NCBI GenBank assembly: GCA_023525715.1
Contig: CM042017.1
Location: 83,622,857 to 83,686,856, forward strand
Source of the DNA: Cichorium intybus
Taxonomy: Eukaryota > Streptophyta > Magnoliopsida > Asterales > Asteraceae
Reading direction: 5' to 3'
DNA length: 64,000 bases
Part shown: one piece after another, positions 1 through 11,918 of the stretch
Numbering within the stretch: the first letter of the stretch is position 1
Layout of the letters: every line of letters starts with the position of its first letter
The notes under the pieces: generated by a model
The model's input: only the letters and a program-made list of their open reading frames with translations
Told to the model about the DNA's origin: nothing
Database searches by the model: none
Made by a program: the position numbers and the translations under genes

Positions 1-795
1 GTTTTTAAAACCCTAGCCCTCCCCCTTTCTTTTTCGATTTTCCTGGTTAGGGTTTTAGGAGGTTTTCTATTTTTGGTAACTTTAATTGGTTAATTAAATG
101 GATAACCTTAAACCCAGTTTGTTTGAATTCGATAATTAAGGGTTTTTGATAGGTTTAAATTGATTTGATTAATTTGGAAAAACCTATCTACATTTGAATT
201 AATTTAATTAATTGTTTAATTAAAAGATAATTCAAGGGATTTAATTTAATTTTAATTTAATGGTTAAATTTCGAAAATTAAAGGATAAATCCTAAAATAT
301 TTTAAAAGGTTTAAAATATCTAGATTTAATTAATTTAATTAATAGTTTAATTAAAAGATAAATTAAATCAAATTAAAGGTTTAATTTAATTTGAAATTTA
401 ATAGTTAAATTTCAGGAAATTAAAAGATAAACCAGGAATATTTTAAAATATTTAAAATACATCTTATATATATTATTAAAGGTTAATACTATATGTATAA
501 GATAAATTGGTTAGTCAAATCATTAGTAGGCCTCATTCACGAAGCTGGTCTATAAAGTGGGTATAAGGAGACTGCCTATAAAATGGCGGTCTAATAGGTG
601 TTCACTCTCACCCACCGCTTGCCTGATCAGTGGAGGGTCGTTAGCCGAACAGTTTTGATAGGACCGCTTAATCATTAAAAGTATAATGATCAAAGTACTA
701 GAACCCGTATAAGAATTCCCAATCTAGTTACTTTAGAAAAAATGTGAATTTGATGCTAACCCATGAAATTGCACATTGCACTTTATGAAACGTTG

Positions 796-905
796 GTGGA
801 GCGTGTGTGGGTTACTGGCACACCAATAGGGGTTCATAAAGAGTGGCAATGGGTTTCTCGGGTGTTATCATTGTTGATGGAGCGTGTGTGGTTAACCGGC
901 ACATC
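796..905 (+). repeat. Two copies of the 28-base GGAGCGTGTG motif in the leader of copy A
   Basis: The motif reads roughly TGGAGCGTGTGTGG, then a TTACCGGCAC-like part. It occurs here at 796-823 and 878-905, and again in copy A at 3732-3759 and 4697-4724. Copy B has it at the same four relative places. It is conserved better than the surrounding decayed sequence. Function unknown. Confidence 0.75.
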
Positions 906-1234
906 AATTTGAGATGATAATGGACCCCGAGAGTACCAAGCTAATTTGCATGGTTATTCACACCCGGTTTGTGATACTCGGCATCCGAGTCACAAACGGT
1001 GGGGCATATCCAAGATTAAACATGCCATTGAACAGTTCAATGAATCTCACAGATCTAGGAATTTCATAAGACTGAAATTATAAAAGTTATCTACTTTAAT
1101 GACCACTGTGTTGTGACTACGTCATCCCTCTTCACAGCATAGTTGGGGTATTTTGGATCCTAGCCTTGTTAAATAATGCATATTGGGTAATTATTTAAAA
1201 GGATGAATTAAACGAATAAATTCAAATTTTATAT

Positions 1235-2170
1235 ATGTCTGAAGAAAGTGTCACCTCCTTCCCCTCCTTCACCCATTTCTAAGAGCTTCAGAAAGCACCT
1301 GTTTAGTATGGTAAGGCTGACTGGCCTGAACTATGTGATATGGTTTTGCAATTAGAGAATAGTTCTTAGTTTTGCTGGCGAACCATATCCGACTAAGTGT
1401 CCGCTCCCAAACAAGGCATCACACAGCAGCTTGTGATGAGCATGACTCCTTGACTATTGAGTCCAAGGAAGTTCGTTGCCTTATGCTATTGATCATTAAC
1501 CCTGAGTTCCGCAGGGATTTAGAATTCCTGGGGTCTGATAAGTTAGCACAGCTAGTTCAGGAAAGGTTCCGTGAACTGGTTGAATAAAGGGAACGAACTA
1601 GGATCTTCAAAGAGCTTGAAGTTGCAAGCTAGAAGGAAGTAGCACCAGTTTGCATGTTCCCGAGATTGAGGGATACATAGGCGAACAGTATAAAACTGGT
1701 TTCCCTTTGGGATCGGGAGTTGAGCATTAGCTTAACTCGCTGATCTGTTCATCCAGATGAACAGAAAGGGTAACCGGATAAGACAATCGTGGAAGTACAT
1801 TCAATGTCGACTCTGTATGAATCGTTCATGGAGAAGCATAATTCCATTAATTCAGCTGCTTCAGGATTGAGTCCAGTATTAAGGTGCATCAAGAAATGAT
1901 CCAGATCGTCTGGACCGATTGTTCGATGTTTCAAACTGGGAATCTATAAGGTGGGACACAGTCACGGAAAGATTGGAAAAATGCTCCAAAGCCAAACCGT
2001 TTGGCAAACTCATAAATATCTTAGAATTCAGAACACCTGATCCTCATTTCCTTGATACAGGATGTGTTTCACACATTTGCTCTGTATGCACGAACTCTAG
2101 AGGATGCGGGATGGTGTCGCACAGGAGCATATTCGGATTGGATCTGGACCTCGTGCGATTTTTGAGTTAA
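1235..2170 (+). pseudogene. Broken copia gag remnant of copy A
   Basis: This aligns by position and wording with the open gag of copy B (10995-11918). It starts at an ATG at 1235 with a Ser/Pro-rich N-terminus, but an early in-frame stop and later frameshifts split it. Two open pieces remain, near 1372-1587 and 1919-2170. The first keeps the phrase FRRDLEFLGSDKLAQLVQER, equivalent to FRKDFESLGPYELMQLVEKR in copy B. Gag of this family packages element RNA into virus-like particles. This copy cannot make a full protein. No zinc knuckle is seen. Confidence 0.75.
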
Positions 2171-2423
2171 GCTAGATATTTGTTCTTGTTATTAGTTTAT
2201 AGATACATACGACATGGATTCGCATAGTACATTGTTCTGAGGATAATTCTGGTTTAATGAAATATTTTTTTGAAACATGATTGTTTTAATTGTCCTCGAA
2301 ATGTTGTGCGAATGTGTTGATGACGTAAATGGTAATAACTTGAATGTTGATACATCCAATGGGATTGGATTTGTAAATTGTGTTCTTTATGATTGTTAAA
2401 GTGAATTTTATGAGAACCACTTC

Positions 2424-2580
2424 AACCAAAGGTCCAGTTGGACAGGACTTTGGAATCATTTGACTTAGAGTCACATGATGAATTGAGTGCTTAATAAAAT
2501 TAATTGTGGCAAGAAAGGAATCGCCCAAAGATCCAATGGATAGGATTTTGGAATCAGTTGACTTGGAGTCAGGTGATGAT
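2424..2580 (+). repeat. Tandem pre-integrase relic, two copies
   Basis: Two diverged copies begin near 2425 and 2524, about 100 bases apart. Both carry GGACAGGACTTTGGAATCA-like wording followed by TTGACTTRGAGTCA. The same wording, reverse-complemented and once only, lies in the pre-integrase region of copy D near 7420-7470. Copy B has three copies. Confidence 0.7.
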
Positions 2581-4059
2581 TGCATGTCTTGAACAATATT
2601 AACAAAGTCATAAATTTACATGGAACTGTAAAAGTATTAAGATTTTGAGCAACAGACACATAAGTTACTGTGTATTGCTCGAATCTTCGAACAGAACACG
2701 ATTAGTTATGCTTCATGATATTTGCCAAATGGTTTGACAAATATGGCTTCGTTTATCGGAATAAGCGATTGATTGGAACCTTGAAGTGTTCAAAGATTTC
2801 AAAGGAAGTATAAGATCAACAGAACCTGAGTAACAACATAGACTGAGAAAATGTTTCACAGTTTATCCTCTTCCAAGAACACTAATGGTTATAATGTGTC
2901 TTAGGGAAGATGATGGAGCATTGATCGAAATAGTTTTGATCCTCGGTGTATAAGATACACTGGATACATTTCCGACTAATATTTCAATGAATTGAATATT
3001 CAACCAGTCAGACCGCAGAAGCCATATTCCGACCACATCTTAGACTAAGTAGGTTATGTTGACACTGTCTGAAATGTAAAGCTGGGATCGTCCCACTAGT
3101 ACATAGAAAGTCCAGGGTCATGTAGCATTCGTCTGAATCTCATGATAAGCCTGAAACTAATCAGCAATGTCGTTTCATTGGCCACTCCGGTTATCCTTGA
3201 AAGAAGAGTACTTTTAGAAATAGCTCAAGTTCTAAGGAAACAGTGGGAGTAAGAATAATTCTGAATGAGTTCAGGGCTTAGCCAAGTGAAAGAACCTTTA
3301 GTCACCACTGGGACTTGACCAGGAATTAGATTCCTGTTAAACCTGACATACCCTCTCTTCGCTTGACCAGTAGTTATTGTCACTGTCATAAGGAGTTATG
3401 ATTTGGGTGATATACCGGGTAGTGGTAAAACACTAAAGATGGTACGGATAAGTAATCCAACTGCTGGAAGTATTGGTGAACCCAGTTGCTGCCAAATAAG
3501 AGAACCTTACCGCGAGACACAGTCTATGTGACAGTTTGATTGATCTTTACAACTGGTCTAGGAACCAGTGGGAGTAATTGAATCATCAAAAGAAGGGAAA
3601 ATAGAAATGTACTTACAGAACATCTGGTTGAATGAGTCATCACTTGGAGTCAAGCAATTGATTCTGAGAGAAGCACTCTCAATAGAAGATGTAATCTGAG
3701 AGGATTCTGCGTGGCATAGTGTGAGTCGTTAGTGGAGCGTGTGTGGTTTACCGGCACACTAATAGGGACTCACATAGAGCATGCCATTACAAAAGGTACA
3801 CGGCCCCGGGATTCGACCCATGGGCATCTCGCAAGAAAGGATATTCGGATTCTCAAAATAGGCCAAAAGGTTTGGATTTTGTGAATAGCCTGAAAGATTT
3901 CCTTTAATATGTCGGAAAGGTTTGGATTTCGGTTTCGCAAAATGTGCCATAAGTACTGGATTTTGTGAATAGTCCGAAAGAGTCATATAATGGTGTCAAA
4001 GCCATTGGGAGTATCGTTGTTATCTGCTATCATTGTATGTGGGTTACATACTGGTTCTA

Positions 4060-4390
4060 GGAAACGTCTCTTATCATTACAAAGTGTAATGACTTGGTGT
4101 TAAGAAACGGTTCGCTATGAAAGACTTTAAGAGATACAACATACTCAGGTGGTTGTGAACATCTATTAGATAGATCAGAATTCTGCCAATATGATCTTGA
4201 TGAGATTCAAGATGCATAACCCCAGGAATGGAGTTTCCTGTCATTGCAAAGTGTAATGAATTGGCATGAAAGAAACAAAGAAGGTACAGCATGCTCACGT
4301 AGTTCATAGACATCTATCAGATAGATGAGACTGACAGTATTGACTTAGCCGTTGAGAATATGATCTTGATGGGATTCAAGATGCATAAGA
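4060..4390 (+). repeat. Tandem duplication of about 169 bases in copy A
   Basis: AAAGTGTAATGA occurs near 4080 and 4247, and GATCTTGATGRGATTCAAGA near 4193 and 4362. The spacing is equal, about 168 bases. Copy B has the same duplication near 13855-14180, so it predates the split of the two copies. Confidence 0.7.
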
Positions 4391-5812
4391 AAGAGTCCCT
4401 GAAAGGAAATGGTTTCCGAAAATCATGACACAAGGATTATTGGTAATCTTAGGATTCTGAAAGGGCTTGGAATGAGATTACATCAGGTTCCTGATGACTT
4501 AATGCTTAGAGCATTGTAAGTTGGATTCAGGATATTGCCTGGCTGAGAATACTGAATGGATTTTTGAACAAGATGTGAGAAATCATTGGGAAATGATTAG
4601 GGTGATTGATTTGAAAGGGTTTTCAAATCGGTAATTGTTTACACCAGAACGTGGTGCTGTAGGACTTCATGGTTAAAGAATTTCGTTGGTTTCTAATGGA
4701 GCGCATGTGGTTCACCGGCACATCATGACACCTCGAAATTGTCTTAGGGTGTAGTCATGTAGACTAAAGACCCGAGAACCATGGGCAGTCACGGTATACA
4801 TCACCGGAATGGAGTTGTGAGAGAGAATGACAAAATGACAAATTGAGATATCATCGGAAGAGTATCCGATAGGATCATCTGCAATAAAGTATATAAGTGT
4901 TAGACACTTGAATACATAGAAAGAGTGAAAAGGTCATAGACATAGATATAAAAGGCTTGAATTGAAAGCTTAAAAGAGAATAAGAAACCGATAATAGTTA
5001 TGATAAATCCAACTTGGTGATTACCTCGTGGAGACTTGGTAATAAGCAGGAGTAGCTGTCAGTCAGATTTTATGTTTCACTTTTGCATGTTTACTTCCTG
5101 AATAATTAGATTATTCAAATATCCACAGTCGTTCATACTCTTAGGGAGTAAGTATGAAGGAAGACTGTCATGAATTGGTTTGTAGATTGTCTAAGGAGTT
5201 AGACATAGCAATAAGATTGCTGCAACGTTCATGAGTACTTGGAAATGGAGATTTGAGTATTGGATAAACCCGCGCTCAATGGATTGCTTCATGTATTATA
5301 TCACGAGCAATGTTGAGACGATAATATCTTATAGTCTTAAAGTTGAGAGATATGAGTTATAATTTGCAAGGCGGTTTTTCATTGATAGTACGAAAACACA
5401 TCGGTAACTCGGTGTTATAAAACGTGCTGTTGTGAGTGATTTGTCGGGTAAAAGATATAACATATTAGTCGAAGCTTATTCGTCCCTTGACCCAGACGGG
5501 AAACAGATATCTGTTGGCCACTCGATGATTTTGAAGTTGACTGAAGCGCTGGCCAACCAGGACTGAATTGATTCGTTCAATTAGAAGTCTAAAAGTCATA
5601 AGAAAAATCGGAAATCGGGAAACAGTGTGTCAGACAGAGATTTATCTCAATCCATGTCTCATGTCTGAAAATATCCTGTTGGATGGAGGATCTTCTGATC
5701 ACTTATCTATGGACAGAACTGACTAGGTTAGAGTTCGGCAGCAGTTTCTAGGAAGCTACAGTTTACTGATTAATTAGAGGTTAAATTGGTAATTATAGTC
5801 ATAGACTTATCC

Positions 5813-5823
5813 AAGTGGGAGAC
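5813..5823 (+). other. Polypurine tract of copy A
   Basis: AAGTGGGAGAC lies immediately before the TGTTGG start of the 3' LTR. It is the plus-strand primer site for reverse transcription. The same string precedes the 3' LTR of copy B. Confidence 0.85.
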
Positions 5824-6517
5824 TGTTGGATTAGGTGTCTAAGCCATGACTAATAATTTGTATTTACATAATTAATAGAAGCAAAGTCCATTTGGGTTGC
5901 CCTCATAGCTGGAGGTTTGGTAGAAAGTTTGGTAGAGAGAAAGGTTGGTTTATTATGGGATTAATAAATCAATAGAAATAAAAGATATGGTTTGTTAATA
6001 TATTAAAGTAATAATATATTAATTAGAAACTATATTGATTGATTAATAATTAATCAGAAATTAATTAGATTAATTTCTGTGGCATTAATTAGATTAATCA
6101 GGAAGTCAGGGATTAAAGTCGTACAAATTCAATAGTTGAATTGCGGCGCGCGACGCGCCAATGTATAGGCCGCGGCGCGCGTACGTATAATCCGGAAAAT
6201 GGCTGACTGCTAGGGTTTCTTGTTTCCCTATAAATAGGGACCCCTAGACGTCATTATTTGGTGCTCATTCTATAATTCTCTCTGGAATTTTCGTCCACCC
6301 TCTGGCTCCCTGGGTGTGATCTCATTTGAGGCAGGACACTTGTGTTGTTTAGCTTCAAGATTAAAACTAAAGGTTAGTTTTTCTGATTTATTCTTTTAGT
6401 TAATTTTTGTTTGGCCTTTAGGAATTAGTTACATGTTCAATAGAAGAAAACATAGATCTTTTCTAGGTTGCATGTGAACTTAGGTTATTTTAGTTCATGG
6501 TTGCGGAAAACCTTTCA
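5824..6517 (+). repeat. 3' LTR of copy A (694 bp)
   Basis: It begins TGTTGGATTAGGTGTC and ends AAAACCTTTCA, matching the ends of the copy B LTRs. A TATA box (TATAAATA, 6229-6236) marks the U3/R side. U3 holds a CpG-dense GC patch at 6142-6184 with inverted GGCGCGCG/CGCGCC blocks that the copy B LTR lacks, so A and B are different subfamilies. Confidence 0.9.
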
Positions 6518-7640
6518 AAAACTCAGGAGGGTGACTAATTCTACTGAACTTGCTAAGAAGAGGTGGAGATATGACAGTTTTCTCAACAGTAGTCTCATCA
6601 TCTGGTTGAGTGCTAGTGTTAACTAAAGGTTCTTCAACGGTTGACTCTTGGATCTCTTCAAGATCAATCTTGCCCCCACTGGCCTCTTTGGATATGAGTT
6701 TTCTCCTAGGAAAGATTCTCCTTCGAGTCACAAACACTTTGTTCTCAAAAGGCTTGTAAAACAAGTGCTCAAAGAACTTTTAGGGATAACCAATGAAATG
6801 GCACTTCTTTGATATGGGTTCAAGCTTTTCATTAGCTTCGTGATGAACGAAAACTTCACAACCCTAGATTTTCTCATGTGCATGTGAGGGACTAACCCCA
6901 CTCCACATTTCAGAGGGTTTCTTTGCAACCTTCTTAGTTGGTACGAGGTTTAAGATGCGGTTTCTGTTTCTAGGGTATAATCCCAGAAACTTGCTGGAAG
7001 TGTAGCTCGAATCATCATGGACCGAACCATTTCAAACAATGTTCTATTTCTCTTTTTAGACACACCGTTATGTCGCAGTGTTCTGGGATGATCTATGAAA
7101 CTATTCTGCAGTTCCTAAGATGTTTGCAGAATTCAATACTCAGATATTCTAGCCCATTTGATTCTCTACTTCGTTTTGAAATTCTTTGAATATTTCAAAG
7201 ATTCTGACTAACGTTTATTCAAATAAACAAAGTTGTATATACTAAATAATCAGCAAATGTAACAAAGTATCGTTTATCATGTCCTGTGGCGGATCTGAAT
7301 GCTCCATAAACATCTGTGTGGATATGGTCCAACAAATCCTTGCTTCTTCACATTTCCATGTGAATGGTGATTTTATCATCTTTTCAATTAATCAAGATTT
7401 GCATATATCATCTGACTCTAAGTCAAATGATTCTAATATCCTGTCCGCTTGGAGCTTGGTGATGCAATTCTTGTTTAATGGCCAAGGTGACAATGCCACA
7501 AACACAATTTATCCAACATACTTTTGGATAAATCAACATTTAATATTATATTATTAATCATATTTACGAAAACAACACATTCATATATGCCATTGTCAGG
7601 ATAAATTTTGAAATAAAACAACCATGCTTCTACAAAGAAA
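6518..7640 (-). pseudogene. Copia integrase and pre-integrase remnant of copy D
   Basis: Read on the minus strand, this shows a pre-integrase end (LCLWHCHLGH near 7480-7510), integrase-core relics (HIHTDVYGAF near 7310-7335; a KKRNRTLFEMVRSMM-like stretch near 7030-7060) and the C-terminal region typical of copia integrases (FYKPFENKVFVTRRRIFPRR, then ISHPPEF). Many stops and frameshifts break it, and it cannot make integrase. It ends abruptly at 6518 within the SHPPEF stretch, where copy A inserted. The reverse transcriptase part of copy D must lie left of the window. Confidence 0.85.
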
Positions 7641-7856
7641 AACATCTCTGTTTCATTAAAAGGAAAAATAAATATCCTTAAACAATGCATAATATGAAAC
7701 AATGGTCTTGTGCCAATTCTGGCAAGTAGCAAAAATCTAATAATCTAACTAAACACCACTAGTCAGCATGAGCTTGTAATCCTCGATCCTTGTAACAGCA
7801 ACAACGCTTATGTATCTCATGATCAGGTTATGCTTCTATGCTCTAGCTTCCCACTT

Positions 7857-8676
7857 TCACTTAGTCCTTGCATCCTGAGTACTACACCCTATATCAAGGA
7901 CCCAAGAATTGGAATTTTTAGTACTATGGATTTCATTTATAAATATACCTGAGGTGTCAAACTCATTGACCCTGTTCTTTTTTAGATCCTCCAGGTATAT
8001 TGAGCAACTACGTTTCCAATGTCCTTTTTGGTGGCAGTAAAAGCATATGGCCTCACTTGGGTTACTGGTGGGTGCTATGTCAGAATCAGCCTTTCTCTTA
8101 AAGCCTTGGTTAGACTTTCCAACATTTGCCGTTCCCTTTCCTTTGGGATGAGAAACTTTCATCTTGTTAGCATCACCATGATGAATGGCTAAAACAGGAG
8201 CGATGGAACTTGAACCACGGGACTGCTTTATACTAACCTCGGCAGTTTTTAGCATACAGTGCAGCTCCATCAAGGTCATATCCAGATGGTTCTTGTCATA
8301 GTTCATAATGAACTCTTGATAGGAACCAGGAAGTGAGTTAAGCACCACATCTATGGCTAACTCCTTTGGAAAATAGACACCAAGACTATCCAATTTTGTC
8401 TATGTATGATTTCTTCTTATGAACATGCATACACACATACGTTCCTTCTTCAAGTTTACATGCTCTAAGGGATTTAACGATCTCGAAATGTTCCTGCTAT
8501 GCTTGTGCCCTGACACTCTCAAAACAATTCTTGAGCTCGCAGAACATGTCAGCAAACGTTAGGCTATCAACCTCATTAGATCGGGACTACAGTGGAGGAG
8601 GAGGAGGAAGACTTGATTTAGGTTGTGGAGGAAGCGAAATAGGAGGAAGGTCTGTGTCTAGATTTACAGCAAACAT
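7857..8676 (-). pseudogene. Copia gag C-terminus, zinc knuckle and protease start of copy D
   Basis: The longest open piece (8393 to 7857, minus) holds a gag segment followed by the knuckle CFYCHQKGHWKRSC (CX2CX4HX4C), which binds RNA in copia Gag. About 35 residues later comes SWVLDIGCS. This matches the copia aspartic-protease active-site motif, but the usual D-T-G reads D-I-G, so the protease would be inactive. Upstream, to about 8676, the N-terminal part is recognisable by its Pro-rich start but carries stops. The gag, protease, integrase order on the minus strand identifies Ty1/copia. Confidence 0.85.
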
Positions 8677-8843
8677 CTATAAAATAGTTTTAGTTAGATT
8701 GATTTAATCTTTATAAATAATTACCCAAATATTATTTAACAAGGCTAGGATCCAACAATCTACTTTTATGATGTGAAGAGGGATGTCGTAATCACACCAT
8801 AAGGGTCACTAATGTAGATAAACTATTAATCAATTCCAATCAC
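8677..8843 (-). other. 5' leader of copy D (left part)
   Basis: Noncoding sequence colinear with the leader of copy C (near 24990-25160). It is interrupted by copy B and resumes at 16922. Confidence 0.75.
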
Positions 8844-8848
8844 CATTA
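8844..8848. repeat. Left target-site duplication of copy B (CATTA)
   Basis: CATTA directly precedes TGTTGG and recurs directly after the 3' LTR at 16922-16926. Five bases is the usual copia duplication. Confidence 0.95.
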
Positions 8849-9625
8849 TGTTGGATTAGGTGTCTAAGCCATGACTAATAATTAGTATTTATCTAATTAA
8901 TAGTAGCATAGTCCATTTGGGTTGCCCTCATAGTTGGAGGATTGGCAGAAAGTCCGGTAGAGAGAAAGATTGATTTATTATGTGATTAATAAATCAATAG
9001 AAATTAAATAAATAGTTTATTAATATATTTAAGTGATAATATATTAATTAGAAACTATAATAATTAATTAGAAATTTTTCTGGAATTAATTGGAATTAAT
9101 TTGGCAGTTAAATTGATTAATTAAGGTGCAGGGACTAAAACTGTAATTATTCAATAGTTGAGTAAGTGACAGTTGAGTGAGTGAGAGTGGTGAACGAAAT
9201 TATATATGGAAACATATATATTTTCGATTTTGATAATGAGGATAAAAGGGTTTGAATTATTAAGATAAAGGCTTATCTTAATTTGAATTCAAAAAGGTTT
9301 ATCTTTAAGGTTTATCTGATCACCATTTGGATCCTATAAATAGGGAGGCTCACCCTAACCCTAGAGCCACGATTTTGAAGCTCTCTAAGAAGGTATTTTC
9401 GGCCAACAACTCCAAGCTAGGGTGTGACTACATTTGAGGCAAGAGGTTTCTGTTGCTTTGCTTCCAAGATTCACTAAAGGTTGGTTTTTCTTGATCTTTC
9501 TTTTAGTTTAATTCTTTTTGGGCCTTTTAGGAATTGTTATACGTTTAACTAGAAGAAAAACTTAGATCTATATAGGTTGCATGTGAACTTAGGATTTTTA
9601 GTTCATAGTTGCAGAAAACCTTTCA
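8849..9625 (+). repeat. 5' LTR of copy B (777 bp)
   Basis: Runs from TGTTGGATTAGG to AAAACCTTTCA. It has a TATA box (TATAAATA, 9335-9342) and is nearly identical to 16145-16921. Confidence 0.95.
9335..9342 (+). promoter_or_regulatory. TATA box of the copy B 5' LTR
   Basis: TATAAATA about 290 bases before the LTR end, the expected place for the Pol II promoter of the element. The 3' LTR has the same box at 16631-16638. Confidence 0.75.
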
Positions 9626-9626
9626 G

Positions 9627-9638
9627 TGGTATCAGAGC
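9627..9638 (+). other. Primer binding site, initiator tRNA-Met
   Basis: TGGTATCAGAGC, one base after the 5' LTR, is complementary to the 3' end of plant initiator tRNA-Met, the usual primer of plant copia elements. Confidence 0.92.
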
Positions 9639-10994
9639 TATTTGGTTGTTTTTCTTGTTAAATTGCTATAACTGCTTTCCTGAAAATTAGGGTTTAATTG
9701 TTTATAAACCCTAATGTGGCCAATTTCGAAATTTAGGGTTTGTTTTAGAAACCCTAGCCCCTCCCCTATGATTTGGCGATTTTTTGTGGATTAGGTTAGA
9801 AGGTATTCTATTTTTGGTAACTTTAAATTGTTTAAAAGATAAACCTTAAAACCCTTTATCCTAAAAATCAAAATTTAAGAGATTAGGATAGGTTTTAATT
9901 AATTTGATTAATTTGATGAAAACCTATCTACTTTTGAATTAATTTAATTAATTGGTAATTAAAAGATAATTCAAGGATTTAATTTAATTTAAAATTTAAT
10001 TGCTTTAAATTGGCGAAAATTAAATAGATAAATCCTAAAATATTTTAAAATGTTTAAAATATCAAATTTAATTAATTGGTTAATTAAAAGATAATTAAAA
10101 TCGATTTTAAGGTTTTATTTAATTTGAAATTTAATAGTTTAAATTGGCAATAAATTAAAAGATAAACCATAAACAATTTTTTAAATGGTTTAAAAAATTA
10201 CATCTTATATATATTATAATTAGGGAGTTATTATTACTTGTATAAGATTAAAAATGGTTAGTCAAATCAATAGTAGGCCTCATTCACGAAGCTGATCTAT
10301 AAAGTGGGTATAAGGAGACTGCCTATAAAATGGCGGTCTAATGGGTGAACACTCTCGCCCACCGCTCGCCTGATCAGTGGAGGGTCGTTAGCCGAACGGG
10401 TTTGATAGGACCGCCTAATCTCATTAAAAGTATAATGATATTATTCAAAGTACTATAACCTTTTAAATAAAACCCCAAATCTAGCTACTTTAGGAAAAAT
10501 GTGAATTGGTGCTAATCCATGAAATTGCACATTGCACTTTATGAAACATTGGTGGAGCGTGTGTGGTTTACCGGCACGCCAATAGGGGTTCATAAAGAGT
10601 TGCAATGGGTTTCCCGAGTATTATCATTGTTGATGGAGCGTGTGTGGTTTACCGGCACATCAATTAGAGATGATAATCAACCCGAGAGTACCAAGCTAAT
10701 TTGCATGGTTATTCACATCCAGTTTGTGATCCTCGGCATCCCAGTCACAAACAGTGGAGCACATCCGAGATTAAACATGCCATTGAAAAGTTTAATGAAT
10801 CTCAACAGATCTAGGAATTTCATAAGATGAAATTGATAAGTGTTTATCTACCTTAATGACCATTATGTTGTGATTACGGCATCCCTCTTCACACCATAGT
10901 TGGGGTATTTTGGATCCTAGCCTTATTAAATAACATATTGGGTAATTATTTAAAAAGGACAAATTAAGCTAATAAATTCTATTTTCTTTTATAG
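9639..10994 (+). other. Untranslated leader of copy B
   Basis: A/T-rich noncoding leader with many TTAATTAA-like runs, colinear with copy A 1-1234. It holds two copies of the GGAGCGTGTG motif at 10552-10579 and 10633-10660. No start codon with a convincing frame is seen before 10995. Confidence 0.7.
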
Positions 10995-11918
10995 ATGTCA
11001 AGTGTCAATTCTCCTCCTTCTCCTCCTTCACCCATTTCTGAAAGCATCAGAATGCACCTGCTTAATATGGAAAGGCTGACTGGCCTCAACTGTAAAGAAT
11101 GGCTTCGTAATTGGAGACTGGGTCTCGGCATTGCTGGCAAGCTACATCTCACCGAGTATCCGATCCCAGTTCCACCGGAACAAGTCATCATAAAAGGTCC
11201 TTATGATGAATCCGAAGAGATTCGTGACCTCATGCTATCAACCATTGACCCCGAGTTCCGCAAGGATTTTGAATCCTTGGGGCCATATGAGTTAATGCAA
11301 CTGGTTGAGAAAAGGTTCCAGAAACCAGTTGAAGAGGAACGAACCAGGATCTTCAAAAGACTTGCAGAGTGCAAGCTGAAAGCAGGAAGTAGCGTCAATT
11401 CGCATGTTCTTCAGATTGAAGCGTACATAGGCGAATTGCATAAACTTGGTTATTCCATGAGTCAGGAAGAGAGTGTTAACATCCTACTCGCTTCGCTGAC
11501 AAATGAGTACGATCTGTTCATTCAGACGTATAGAAAGGAAGACCGGAAAAAGACCCTCATGGAAATGCGTCCACTGTTGACTTTATACGAGTCACTCTTG
11601 GACAGGCATAGCTCCAATGGCTCAGCTACTTCTGGATTAAGTCCAGTGAAGAGACGTAACAAGAAACGGTCGAGATCGACTAGACATGTCTCAAACTGGG
11701 AATCCGCTAAATCGGATACAGTCACGGAAAGATTGGAAGACGCTCCAACTCTTTTGAAAGCTCAGGTATATCTAAAAACTTCAAAACTCCTGTTCCAAGA
11801 TTTCTTGATACATAATGTGACAGTCGCATTTTGGATTGTATGCAGGGAATCAAGAAGGCACAGGACTCTGTCGCATAGGAGCACATTTGGATTGGATCTC
11901 CAGCTCGTGCAGTTTTGA
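10995..11918 (+). CDS. Copia-type Gag-like protein of copy B
   Basis: A 307-residue open frame from the first ATG after the leader. A Ser/Pro-rich N-terminus (residues 3-16) is followed by a region resembling the retrotransposon gag (UBN2-type) domain of copia elements, about residues 20-215. Its features include WLRNWRLG, STIDPEFRKDFESLG, an E/K-rich helical stretch and LHKLGYSMSQEESVNILLAS. A basic stretch VKRRNKKRSRSTR (near 218-230) might bind RNA. The usual CX2CX4HX4C knuckle is absent, and the last 70 residues look like shifted sequence, so the frame probably runs past an old truncation. Copy A (1235-2170) and copy C (24442-24987, minus) carry broken relatives. This is the only protein copy B could make. 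The ATG follows TTTTATAG, which resembles a splice acceptor. Confidence 0.8.
   Translation: MSSVNSPPSPPSPISESIRMHLLNMERLTGLNCKEWLRNWRLGLGIAGKLHLTEYPIPVPPEQVIIKGPYDESEEIRDLMLSTIDPEFRKDFESLGPYELMQLVEKRFQKPVEEERTRIFKRLAECKLKAGSSVNSHVLQIEAYIGELHKLGYSMSQEESVNILLASLTNEYDLFIQTYRKEDRKKTLMEMRPLLTLYESLLDRHSSNGSATSGLSPVKRRNKKRSRSTRHVSNWESAKSDTVTERLEDAPTLLKAQVYLKTSKLLFQDFLIHNVTVAFWIVCRESRRHRTLSHRSTFGLDLQLVQF

Larger units (their letters stand above)
2171..5812 (+). other. Internal region of copy A without usable coding sequence
   Basis: This stretch is colinear with 11919-16130 of copy B but holds no convincing reading frame. Recognisable relics are two diverged tandem copies of a gag-pre-integrase segment (2424-2580), a tandem duplication of about 169 bases (about 4060-4390), two more copies of the GGAGCGTGTG motif (3732-3759, 4697-4724), and internal GTGGGAG-type motifs near 3241, 3565 and 4005 that resemble the polypurine tract. 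Confidence 0.7.
1..6517 (+). mobile_element. Non-autonomous Ty1/copia-type LTR retrotransposon, copy A (5' end outside window)
   Basis: The sequence from base 1 matches the start of copy B's internal region (from about 9740) and stays colinear with it to the 3' LTR at 5824-6517. The 5' LTR and primer site should therefore lie roughly 115 bases left of the window. Order seen: A/T-rich leader, broken gag (1235-2170), 3.6 kb with no usable reading frame, polypurine tract, 3' LTR. No reverse transcriptase, integrase or RNase H frame is recognisable, so movement would have needed proteins from elsewhere (inference). The element sits inside minus-strand copy D: directly after the LTR, at 6518, minus-strand integrase sequence resumes. 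The expected right-hand target duplication is AAACT (6518-6522); its partner is outside the window. Confidence 0.85.
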
